From contig JAQIWT010000324.1 in assembly GCA_034696485.1 (NCBI GenBank), forward strand, positions 1 through 23,335: DNA of 23,335 nt, given 5' to 3'. The stretch comes from Isohypsibius dastychi (Eukaryota; Tardigrada; Eutardigrada; Parachela; Isohypsibiidae). Made by a program: the position numbers and the translations under genes. This document shows positions 1 through 8,882 of the stretch, one piece after another (the stretch's first letter is position 1; the number at the start of each line of letters is the position of its first letter). A model generated the notes under the pieces. It made no database searches, was not told where the DNA came from, and was given only the letters and a program-made list of their open reading frames with translations.

Positions 1-665
1 GTAGCAAAGGTAAACAATCCCTTGGAAGAGTTTTCCACTTCGCGGCAGTACCCATACCCTCTGTGGCCCATCAACAAGCTAGCTTCAATCGCACCTGACG
101 GACACGCGAAAGAGTTTGATTTGAACCCAGCATCGTCATTTTTGACGAGCACCATTCTTGCCGGGTCTTGCCACTCCCAAACCCTTATGGTAATCTGTAC
201 GGATGTACCGCCCGTTTTAGGAATGTGAACATATTGAAACCTAGGATTGTTACCCACAAAGCCGATCTTCTCTCGACGCCTAGATGTGGCGCACTCATTT
301 GAGACAGTATCCAAATCCTCGGTCGCTGTCATGTCTTTAGGCGAGAGACTAGAGTCGTTTTCGTCCCTCATTACCTCATCATTTGAGACGTTATTCTCTC
401 CTTGCACTGACTCGGAATTTCCGGTAAACAACGCATGTTTAGGCTCGTCCTCTCCATCTCGCTCTGCAGTTGGAAGGTCGGGACTGGTATTGAAATACGC
501 ATCAACACTTGCTTCCTCGTCTCGATCGCCCTGCATAGGCACAGTTAAGGTCGAGTTCGGTGGCGGTGAGTTGTAGTAGGACAATGTTGCCGCGAGGAAA
601 AGCATCAAACAAAATCCTGTGGCTAGAAAGACCCGGCTCACAGGCTTGCTTGAAGGCTTCACCAT
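1..665 (-). CDS. Type II membrane (Golgi-like) carbohydrate sulfotransferase, N-terminal part; runs off the left edge
   Basis: One minus-strand frame is open from 851 down to the window edge. Its first ATG is at 665 and an in-frame stop lies upstream at 852-854, so 665 is the start. The visible 221 residues have a short basic N-terminus (MVKPSSKPVSR), one hydrophobic segment at about residues 12-31, an acidic Ser/Glu/Asp-rich stem to about 140, then YVHIPKTGGTS at 145-155. HIPKTGGTS is the 5'-phosphosulfate-binding loop of membrane sulfotransferases that move sulfate from PAPS to sugars; the Lys and the Gly-Gly-Thr-Ser are intact. This layout is that of a Golgi-lumen type II enzyme. The frame reaches a GHRGYGY stretch and then LFTFAT at the edge, where the family usually goes on to an RDP-type 3'-phosphate-binding motif that is not visible here. 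The acceptor sugar cannot be told. The family call is firm; Golgi location is inferred from the anchor. Confidence 0.85.
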   Translation of the reverse strand, partial: MVKPSSKPVSRVFLATGFCLMLFLAATLSYYNSPPPNSTLTVPMQGDRDEEASVDAYFNTSPDLPTAERDGEDEPKHALFTGNSESVQGENNVSNDEVMRDENDSSLSPKDMTATEDLDTVSNECATSRRREKIGFVGNNPRFQYVHIPKTGGTSVQITIRVWEWQDPARMVLVKNDDAGFKSNSFACPSGAIEASLLMGHRGYGYCREVENSSKGLFTFA

Positions 666-1189
666 CTCTTGCCTTCCAAGACCACCCTGCCAACCCCGCA
701 CAGTCTGTTCTCTGAGTTCCTGGAATAAACGCGCGCATCCAACAACATAAACTACTATTAGGTCTACACCTAAACCTGCCGTGTTTCGAAATTTGCTGGT
801 GTTATTGCGACTAAGACCGCGGAATTGAGACAAATCGAAGATTCGATCCCGCTAGAGGTGCTGGTTGATGCGGTACCGCTCGAGACCAGCGAGACGCCAC
901 TCTATTTTTAAACTCTGGTTGATTGACTATGAATTAAAATATGTTGGTTTGGAATAAAAGAATACGTTTTGATGCTTTTATCGGTTGAAAGTGATACGGC
1001 GGCGTGGACAATAGTGGGCTCTGCGATACGTTGAGAATGAATTTTGGGTCTGAGAGGACAACGACGTTTCTACTAAGAAGGCGTAGTTTTATAGGAAGTC
1101 GATCTACATCTTGGGATATCCATTTATTATTACTGAAAATTGCACCGAACATCCCTACCTGAAATTAGTTTCAATCATCGACGATACTT
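666..1189. other. Intergenic: sulfotransferase 5' side and VIT 3' side
   Basis: Both flanking genes are on the minus strand, so this stretch should hold the VIT 3' UTR and the sulfotransferase promoter and 5' UTR. Open frames here are short and lack homology-like motifs. I see no RNA gene or clear repeat. Confidence 0.5.
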
Positions 1190-2008
1190 CTATGCTCCGA
1201 TTTGCTTTCCGACCCATGCATCAGTAGCGCTTCCAATGTGGTATGCAATTACTGCAACCACGCAACCGATAGAGACCATCTCAAAACCACTCCGTATTAT
1301 ACCCTTGTTTGAAAAATGTGACTTGACAGCCCCTAGGGTGAAGAGAGTGGCGACAGTTAAAAAGCAAGCAACGTAAAACAAAGCTTGTTCCCCAATCTTG
1401 GGAAACAATAGAGGCGTTATGCAGAAACCAATTAGAGGAACAGACCCAAAGACAACGAAACTTGCAAAGGTGACAAATCCGTCCTTCCAAGGATTATCAT
1501 CCTCATCTGGAATTTGGAGCCCAAGCTCTTCCACAGTCATTATGTCAACGAAGAACGATCGATGGGGTGCCATCAGTTTTACTACTGTCTCGGCATCTTG
1601 TTTGGCCATACCCTTCGATACATATATATCGATCATCTCCGCGATCTCGCCTTCAAGGTAGTGGTCATACTCCCAAAACTCTCGGTTCCGCTCTTGTAAA
1701 ACATGTTCGGACTGCGCTTTTGTTGAAAGCGCATCACCTAAGCCCATAGAAAGACCGTCTGCAAAAGCTCCTGCGAATCCAAGAATGAGAACAACAGACA
1801 CCGGCATTCCAGACCCAGCCGCACCACTCACGAGAGCAAAGGTCGTCAGAATACCGTCGAGTCCGCCGTAGACCACCGACTTGATGAGGTCGCCATTGGG
1901 CTGGTGACCCTCTTCCCTGTTCACAGTACCGCCATTATGGGCCTGTTTAGAAAGCGTCTCATCCTTGTTCAAGTAGGCCTTCCTTGCCGCCTCGAGGTCG
2001 CGATGCAT
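1190..2008 (-). CDS. VIT/CCC1-family iron/manganese transporter
   Basis: 272 residues from the first in-frame ATG at 2008. The frame extends to 2065, but only with a GTG codon. The family moves Fe2+ or Mn2+ out of the cytosol, usually into vacuoles. The N-terminus (HRDLEAARKAYLNKDE) is charged and soluble. Five hydrophobic segments follow at about residues 43-62, 68-91, 179-201, 207-228 and 239-259, matching the five-helix VIT fold. VVYGGLDGILTTFALVSGA in helix 1 holds Asp51, and GLSMGLGD in helix 2 holds Met88; these correspond to the transport-path Asp and Met of plant VIT1. Between helices 2 and 3 lies a Glu-rich cytosolic hairpin (QERNREFWEYDHYLEGEIAE and MTVEELGL), as in the metal-binding domain of VIT1. 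It is divergent from the HINT gene. Family assignment is strong; metal preference and membrane are inferred. Confidence 0.9.
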   Translation of the reverse strand: MHRDLEAARKAYLNKDETLSKQAHNGGTVNREEGHQPNGDLIKSVVYGGLDGILTTFALVSGAAGSGMPVSVVLILGFAGAFADGLSMGLGDALSTKAQSEHVLQERNREFWEYDHYLEGEIAEMIDIYVSKGMAKQDAETVVKLMAPHRSFFVDIMTVEELGLQIPDEDDNPWKDGFVTFASFVVFGSVPLIGFCITPLLFPKIGEQALFYVACFLTVATLFTLGAVKSHFSNKGIIRSGFEMVSIGCVVAVIAYHIGSATDAWVGKQIGA

Positions 2009-2505
2009 CCTCGGTTTCGGTTCTCTACTTCCTTCCGCTCTGAAGCCCCAAGCTCTCCTCCGCACAGGCGAGTCTAAAGGCTAGCCAGACTGAGGATTCT
2101 ATCTCTATACGTGATGCTTAATATAATTAAAAGAATCCAAGCTGATGAATGAATGCTACTTGTGGGTGGGAGCTCGAGTCCTTTGCATCCTCTCGCGCAG
2201 TTCGACTTCGTATGACATGACAGTGACAAATACGATATAGTGCACTTCTTATTTACGATAGTATCATATATAGGATGCAGCGGAATCCAAGATGATTATT
2301 CATCAGATTAGATGAGGAACATTCGACATTCGACTCAGTTTGAGTTTAATTAAAGCCAACACCATCACAATTGAAAGGACCTCTCAGCTCCCATTCTCGA
2401 GAGAGCGGTAAGCGAAAGCGGATAGGTGCATTTCAATCTTCGATTAGCACCTCGGAAGTGCTTCGACTCTGAGCTGACCCCAACGAGCCTCTTATTCAGA
2501 CTATT
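2009..2505. promoter_or_regulatory. Divergent intergenic region between VIT and HINT
   Basis: These 497 nt separate two divergent start codons, so they must contain both 5' UTRs and both promoters. The middle (about 2090-2360) is AT-rich. No TATA box, operator or repeat can be assigned with confidence; the regulatory role rests on gene orientation only. Confidence 0.4.
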
Positions 2506-3038
2506 ATGCATCGATTGGTCGCGGTATCGAGACAACTCAAGCGTCCAGTTGACAAGGTGCCGTCGAGTCTGGCTGCGGTGAGAACAATGACCTCGGAAGT
2601 ACAGAAGGCACAGGCAGCTGCCTCTGCGGATGGGCCAACTATCTTCGACAAGATAATCAACAAGGAAATCCCTGCCAAGATTATCTTCGAGGACGATCAG
2701 TGCCTTGCGTTCAAGGATGTCTCTCCGCAGGCGCCTGTTCACTTTCTCGTGATCCCAAAGCTCCGTGGTAATCTATCACAACTCTCAAAGGCGAAGGAGT
2801 CCGATAAGGCTCTGCTTGGCCATCTCATGTTCGTTGCTCAACAGGTAGCTCATGAGCAAGGCATTGGAGGAACAGGATTTCGAGTTACCGTTAACGACGG
2901 CGCCCATGGCTCGCAAAGTGTTTATCATCTGCACTTACATGTGATGGGCGGTCGACAAATGGGGTAAGAACAATCTATATGACAGAACTGATTATGATCC
3001 AACTGACTTTTAATTTTTACAGCTGGCCTCCTGGATGA
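2506..3038 (+). CDS. HINT1: HINT-type histidine-triad nucleotide-binding hydrolase, two exons
   Basis: Exons are 2506-2963 and 3023-3038. The 59-nt intron (2964-3022) starts GTAAGA and ends TTTTTACAG. Splicing joins RQMG to WPPG and a TGA, giving 157 residues and the canonical HINT1 ending; unspliced reading stops at once. HINT enzymes hydrolyse purine phosphoramidates such as AMP-lysine. Seen: [19 protein letters not shown] (the family's N-terminal strand and loop), [31 protein letters not shown] with the HxHxH catalytic triad, and the C-terminal WPPG. The first 27 residues ([18 protein letters not shown] onward) are basic with one Asp and precede a second Met at 2587. That resembles a mitochondrial presequence; starting at 2587 would give 130 residues, the normal cytosolic HINT length. 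Family certain; targeting is inference. Confidence 0.95.
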
Positions 3039-3111
3039 TACAATTGCCAAATTACTCTTACGTTATACGGTCCAATTTTGATAAACATAATCTTCAAGGT
3101 TTCTCTCCGTT

Positions 3112-3233
3112 CCACAAATCCACATCAGCATGCCAAACACAGCAATAATAGCTGTTCCGCAAAACTCACTCATGATACAACTTTCACTCACCACAAATTC
3201 ACATCAGCATGCCAACCACAGCAATAATAGCTG
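3112..3233. repeat. 43-nt near-identical direct repeat at the 3' end of the monooxygenase gene
   Basis: Copy 1 is 3112-3154 and copy 2 is 3191-3233, offset 79 nt. They differ at 2 of 43 positions, and weaker similarity continues on both sides. Copy 2 encodes the last codons and the stop of the copper monooxygenase (minus strand, AIIAVVGMLM then TGA). In copy 1 the same frame reads AIIAVFGMLM, the stop is TGG, and the frame stays open to a TAA at 3063-3065. It is a local duplication of a coding terminus, not a mobile element: no transposase and no terminal inverted repeats are seen. Confidence 0.85.
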
Positions 3234-5271
3234 CGCAAAGAGCACTACAAATCTCAATATGATGTGCACCAGAACGAGACGGTGCTATAGTAGCCAAGCT
3301 AATTGGCGGGCCTGTTGAAGGTTGTTGAGTGACAGCAGGGGAAGTTGTGGGCGAGGAACTAGGCTCCGAGGAAACAAATGGCGACTCAGTAACAGGAGAT
3401 GACGAGGGAGTGTTTGCCAGCACAGTTGGTGATAGGGTCGAATCTTGCTGATTCCCGTCGTCTGGGATGGGACAGGTCACTGGCTCTTGTCCCACGGCAA
3501 GATTTGGTGGAATTCCTGTGAGGCCATCAGGTTCAGGATTGGCAATGTTAAGAGTCAGACCATTCTTACACAGTGTTGTGGTGGGACTGCGATATCCACA
3601 TTGAAATCCGCCATTTTCCTTAGGGTAAAAGGCGACAAAGTCCAAACTGTGTTAAACCAAGTTAGTCCATTCAAAGTTGCGATTTGGCGAACATAGTTAC
3701 ATACCACATTTCATCGGTGGTACTTGGACCGAAGTTGATATTCTGGCTAGCCTCGCTGGTCTAATTTCTTCGATGTTAGTGTTTTCCCTTCAGTTTGCAA
3801 AATATGACGCTTACATCGAAAACGCAATGTGTAGAAATCCGATCCGTGCCGGTAATTTGAATCGAGAGGTTGGACGTCTGATCTTGGAATTCATAGTTCC
3901 AGTATTGCTTCGAGGAGATAACGGTAGAGTTACCGTCCTTGTCATATTTGATTGAGGCAATTTCCCTGCCATACGAATGCATATGTGGAAATGAGTTAAA
4001 GATGGTGATTGGTCCGGCAAATGTGGATAGACAATCAGATGGGCACGTTGACTCATAATGAGCCTGGCTTGTGCCAGCGGGAATACTTGGGAAGCGAATT
4101 TGTGCATCGCCCTGAAAACGGCCGTCAGTTGCTGTACTTTATCGTAGACGAAATAATTAAAACCAACAAGAACAAGTGTTCCGACATCATATTGGCGAAG
4201 GGTGCTCGCGGTGTATAAGCGGAGTCCACTGGTAATTACCTGACCAGACAGGCCAGAGGGGTTGTTCAAATGAATTTCAAGAACCACGTAGCGGGCACTG
4301 TCAGAGCCAATCTTGTAACCAGCTACGTCGGGGAGACGAATCGGTTGGCCACCCTTAGCCCAGCCTGCTAGAAGACCCTGACCTGTAGTAGCGTCGAAAG
4401 TTAGTTCAAAATCAACTTGATTACGGCGATGATCTTAAAGCTCACAAGCGCCAAGGCCAAGAGGACTGAGATTACCGGAATTAACTGGGGAATTCAGCGG
4501 AAGGAATAAAAGAGGTGCGGCGTTTTCAGCCAAACCGCAATCATGAAGGAGGAGATGATGAACTAAGGGGAGATCCTGGTCATTGAACATGGTTTGCACA
4601 GCGACGACATGCTTTGTCGCTGTACCGACGTCGAACTTCTGCAGGACATACTGACTGGTGTCTTCGCTAAGCACGTAGTTATTAATCTTGACGTCGATGA
4701 AACCGTCAGCGTCTGCGGGAGCTGTGAAATTAGATACGGGATTGAAGAAGTTAACGACTGTTGTGCCGCGTCTTGTACCATGATATGAAATGGTGTCAGA
4801 CGTTCCCCAGGCAAAAATCACATACATATCTTTGTTAGCAACGACTCGGTCTTGGGAGTCCTTGGTATCCAACGGACGCTGCATGATAAACTCAGAGTAT
4901 CCGTCAGATTCTGAGGAACAGATGACGTCCCAATTATTACACTTGTCTTGTGTTGGAAGTACGCCATCAAAAGGGTAGGCGTCCCAATCTGCAAAGCGAT
5001 CTTCAACTCGCGGTTGGCCACCAACAACTGCTGCAGTAACGATATCAGAACCCATCATGTGCCCAGACTCGCTCAGTCCGAAACCCATCCAACCAGTGGT
5101 GCGTGCTCGGAGACCAATTACCAAGCGAGACGATTCTCTATCTACTCGGTATCTCAGAGTATACTCCGACGCGGCATCAAGTGTTACCGCATTAGTAAAG
5201 TTTCCATCGTCGGTACATGCTGCGCTCACAACCGCTTGCGCAAGCAGCGCACTCAAAGTAAGCATCCACAT
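3199..5271 (-). CDS. Secreted DOMON / copper type II ascorbate-dependent monooxygenase (dopamine beta-hydroxylase/MOXD1-like), five exons
   Basis: Exons (minus): 5271-4446, 4382-4168, 4111-3815, 3760-3705, 3646-3199. Introns are 63, 56, 54 and 58 nt, all GT-AG, and keep frame; total 613 residues. The ATG at 5271 gives a clean signal peptide (MWMLTLSALLAQAVVSA); the frame beyond it has only a TTG. A DOMON domain (about 20-175, with GWMGFGLSESGHMMGSDIV) precedes the two catalytic copper domains. All expected ligands are present: HH at 238-239 with H313 (EIHLNNP) for CuH; H390 and H392 (FPHMHSYG) and M464 (STTDEMC) for CuM. Family members hydroxylate carbon next to an amine or amide, or related substrates, using ascorbate and O2. 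A Pro/Ser/Thr-rich tail (about 530-590) and a hydrophobic C-terminus suggest a GPI or membrane anchor. The exact end of intron 2 is the least certain junction. The substrate is unknown. Confidence 0.9.
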
Positions 5272-6107
5272 TTCGCTCCAACAATATAAGGCGAAATAAA
5301 AGGGCAATTAATTGTAAGTATAGTACCCAACTGTTTGTCCTGATATTGTTCCTATACTAATCCAGAATGCTATGGACTACCTTAACGAATCGAAAGCTCT
5401 TAGAACGAGTCTTTGTTAATCGCAAATATATCAATTCGAGAACAGCTTCTCGAAAGTATGGATCTTCCATTATCAGTTCCAAATTTAGAATCTTTAATCG
5501 GTCATATGTTACGTCATACATATGTATATCGATCAGTTCTTAAATAAAACCCCTCTTTAAAAGTATCTTGACTGTCCTTGGTATAAATAGTTTATATCAA
5601 CCAGAGAGAATACCATTTGGCAAATCGACAAACATATTATTTTTATATCGTCTAATTTATCAATACAGAAATAGACAGATTTTCAATGATGTTTTCACGG
5701 TTTTGGGTAGTCGAATCTACATGTAGGCTACTCAACTTATACAATATAAAAAGAGGGTTTGAATTTGATGAGATTGGTTTTGTTTGAGCCGCTCTTGATG
5801 TGTACGCAAAGTCGTACGACCTGTAAAATAATGTAAGGCAAGGGCGGGCTACATTGTCAGCATATAGAGCTAGGATGTCCGCGTGTCCCATATCCCAGGC
5901 TCGGACAGAATGCCCATTCCGTCAATTTCACCATCTCGCCCTCGCAGGTTGGCGGAAGATCTTTCTTTTGTTTATAATGGTCCCAATTTCTTGCTAGATT
6001 GTAGCATTGCAAGAGTACGCGAGACACGAAAGGCTAGAACAATTGATCGACCGCACCACCGCCAACTGCGTTTATATACCGGATCCTCCTTGCCCTTTAG
6101 AGGATAA

Positions 6108-6345
6108 TTACAACAAATAGAAGTTCTTTGGGATTGGGCTAGCGCGTCCTTGAAAGGGTTTGGGAACCCAACTCACGCGACATTCCGAGCAGTCCCATTT
6201 CGCCACACCGTCTAAACCGACACGCATATCGAACTGCTCCTTGGCATCCCTCTCTCGCGCGCCCCCCAGGGCGACCTTATAGTCTAGGCAAACGTGCGTA
6301 CAGTAGCTTTCTTGCCTGAGTTGACTCTCCGACGTGACACGTTTT
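6108..6345 (-). other. GC-rich island with a stop-free minus frame; possible exon, gene remnant or structured RNA
   Basis: The 60-base lines at 6181 and 6241 hold 34 and 37 G+C, far above the flanking AT-rich sequence. One minus frame is open for about 77 codons, down to a TAA at 6110-6108, bounded upstream by another TAA. It reads plausibly protein-like (for example FDMRVGLDGVAKWDCSECRV) and contains C-x3-C and C-x2-C pairs. It has no ATG near its start; the only Met is mid-frame. I do not recognise a family. A stop-free run this long at this GC content can occur by chance, so it is listed as a candidate only. Confidence 0.25.
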
Positions 6346-6494
6346 TATGTATCTGATTATATGTGCAAATTCAAAGGCGAAGATACCACATATATGTGCG
6401 GCTTCATAGTATAATCCATCTAAGAAACTATAGTAAACAATCAATAATGCGCGCACGGGATATTGGCATACAGGATGAATCGATTGTACCTCTA

Positions 6495-6516
6495 TATACG
6501 TGCACGTATACGTGCA
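6495..6516. repeat. Two overlapping 16-nt perfect palindromes built on ACGT
   Basis: 6495-6510 (TATACGTGCACGTATA) and 6501-6516 (TGCACGTATACGTGCA) are each perfectly self-complementary and share ten bases. ACGT cores are classic bZIP and bHLH targets, but nothing here shows regulation of a gene; the nearest start codon is more than 1 kb away. Confidence 0.5.
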
Positions 6517-7184
6517 TATAATGATGATGGCCAAGGATATGATGCCGCAACCGCTCGCACTTCTATATATGCGCAGGGTGCTATATTAGTATGTACATTC
6601 CTCAATTGAACATAGAATGATATATCATATTTTTTAATAAACATATTTGTCATATGGATTTATCGCCGCATCCGCCTATACTCCCCGCGCCATCTATAAG
6701 GTAGACTGATATGTAGTATAATGGAGAGCCGCGCACGCGCAGCCTTGTGGTCCTAAAAGTCCTTGTCACCGGCGCGGCACACGCACATTTATCTAAAACC
6801 CCCACGTTGTCCGCCGCATTATCGCACTTTATATTTTTCCCCTGCTTCATGGGTTTTGTGGGGAATTTTCGAAAATGCTTTTCTACTAAATCCGACCTAC
6901 GACACACGCACAGCGACAGCCGTTTCCCGAATTTCTCGTTTTGAATTGTTGCCAGTTGCCACGGCAAAATAATATAAAACGAAGGACTTAAAATAAAATC
7001 AGGGCGAACATAACAGATTTGTGCAGGGCTAAAAAACTTATAGAGGAATGTCCAAGACAAGAGAAAATGGAGCACAAAGCATATTGTTCTCCGTTTCTAG
7101 TATACAAGAAATCATTTTCATTTCAATTCGCAAATATTACTTTTTGCTTTTCCGCATTTCTGCCTTCTTCAAACAGAGAAAAAT

Positions 7185-7214
7185 AATAGAGGAGGTACCT
7201 AGGTACCTTCTATT
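7185..7214. repeat. Inverted repeat centred on AGGTACCTAGGTACCT
   Basis: 7193-7208 is a perfect 16-nt palindrome carrying two GGTACC sites. Outer arms AATAGA (7185-7190) and TCTATT (7209-7214) extend it, with a two-base bulge. A third GGTACC in a similar context (ATAGAGGTACCTAT) sits at 7271-7276. It lies in the AT-rich gene-free block, and no function can be assigned. Confidence 0.5.
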
Positions 7215-8882
7215 TGTACCAAAGGAGCAAAGGAACCCGACCGGCCGCCTCCCGTCTGTAAGAGCATAGAGGTACCTATTCTTGGAGAAACGGTAGAGTG
7301 TGCGCTGGCGTTTTACGTTGAGGTGAAAAAGCGGAATAACAAATAATAAAAATATAAATAAACATACGACAACTGGATACGGTGTAGGTTAACTAGTCGG
7401 TGACACGGAGTTAAAAATATTCCATTGACGCATACCAAATTTCTATAAAATTTATGTGGAAACTTAAAGAAAGACGGCATTATATATCTCGCGAAGTTCA
7501 CATGCTTTTAAAAACGAATAAGTACCGAGGATGAAGTGATTCCGTTAAGGTTTTAAAATTGCTCAACGGCAAGGAACGATGATGAAGACGGCATACAGGA
7601 CTATCCTCGATTCATACATTGATATTAGCAGTAGCGGAGCGGAGATCATATGACTAGAGGACGAATAAATAAATAATGCGGTTCGCAATCGAGATATAAT
7701 ATATACCTCCTATTTCGTTTCATTCGAGCAGGTATATATTTATTAGTTATTATATTAGGGAGCGTAGGCATATTAGAGGTGTATGAAAGGACGACGATAA
7801 TGGGGTACTTGATATTTATTTTATATCGCATTATTTTTTTAAATATTTTTGACAACAACAATAAATATAAATAGGTGAAACGAGTGTGCAAATTCACGCC
7901 GCATGACGATATTTTCAATTACGAAAGGAGTGTGTGTGCGTGTGCTTTATAGGAGAAGGCAACCCAGCTTGCTTTCCTATTTTCGTTTATCCTAGCTGAC
8001 GAGGACCCATCCTATATGCAAAATACCGCGTTCCGTTATTTATTATAAATCATTCGCGTGGCGTCGCGATATAGGGTTTCACACGACGACATATCAAGAA
8101 CAATAGATTAATACGCGGTGAAAATTTGAGATAAAAACCCCATATAAATTTACGCGGGCCTCATATCATATATGTCGTCGGTTCTTATCCTCGAAACCCG
8201 CCGCGTTGCACTTCTCGTTCTTGTATCGTATCGTGCCGTCGCGCACGCCTTAGTATTTCTTCGTGTTAGGTAACCTTTTTCCGTGTGACGAAAATTGGGT
8301 TTTGTAAAAAACAGGGAGCAAAGCCTCCTCTCGTCGCGTGACCGGCGGGCGTTTCCAGGTGTGGGTTGAGCGCGTGCACCACCGCGTTTCTCGTCGTCAC
8401 TGATACGACCTCAAGTGGGTCCTCGAATACGCATAGGGACTTCTTCGAAAATACAATACTTGTGTCTTTTGGTGTCTTTCGTTTCTAAACATCTTGGTTT
8501 GGTGCGATATCTTTCAACGCGAAGGCGGCGTGCAACGAGCTTGGTTTGGGATCACTAAGCGACCGCGCTATTCTCCTTGCGGTCGGTGAGCGATCGTTTG
8601 ATGTCGTCGTGATCCAACGGCCTCTTATTGCGCGACAATACGTCTGGGAGCATAACTTGATTTTGAATGAGGACCCGTTGTCTACTCACCAGTTGACCAC
8701 ACGGTACGAAGTGCCGTCAAAAGGGCGCGAACCGCCCGTTGCTATCCGAACCCTCTTCGAGGTAGGGGTTGCAAGGCGTGATACTAAACCCTTTCCGAAT
8801 CCCTTTGACAACGTCGGGTGAAGTTTAGAGAATGAATCTTCACAATCTTTAAAGCGAGCACGACCAAAACAGAGAGAGGAAA

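Larger units (their letters stand above)
5272..8882. other. 3.6-kb gene-free, mostly AT-rich block
   Basis: This contrasts with gaps of 0.1-0.5 kb between the other left-hand genes. Four sampled 60-base lines (from 5581, 5641, 7321 and 7801) hold 13-17 G+C each, against 31 in a sampled ESF1 line. Open frames are short, and none has a recognisable motif apart from the GC-rich island at 6108-6345, listed separately. From about 8160 the composition rises toward the coding level; that part probably holds the PP2C promoter and 5' UTR. Small features seen: a GT-rich run near 7930-7946, palindromes at 6495-6516 and 7185-7214, and scattered TA-rich stretches. No tRNA, rRNA, LTR or transposase is visible. 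Confidence 0.6.

Noticed and set aside
2009-2065. Longer start for the VIT transporter
   Set aside because: The upstream extension begins with GTG; the first ATG is at 2008, and the N-terminus from there looks typical. For the same reason the extensions to 21690 (GTG, copy B) and 5307 (TTG, monooxygenase) were dropped.
4112-4167. Monooxygenase intron 2 as a 32-nt intron ending at an earlier CAG
   Set aside because: It also keeps frame, but the intron would be far shorter than the other introns (54-63 nt), and it inserts a TDGRFQ stretch not expected after the GTLVL strand.
8546-8821. 91-codon plus frame just upstream of PP2C
   Set aside because: Begins with TTG, is out of frame with PP2C and lacks motifs; more likely 5' UTR.
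5272-8882. Transposon or retroelement in the gene-free block
   Set aside because: No reverse transcriptase, integrase or transposase reading, no long terminal repeats and no target duplication could be seen on either strand.
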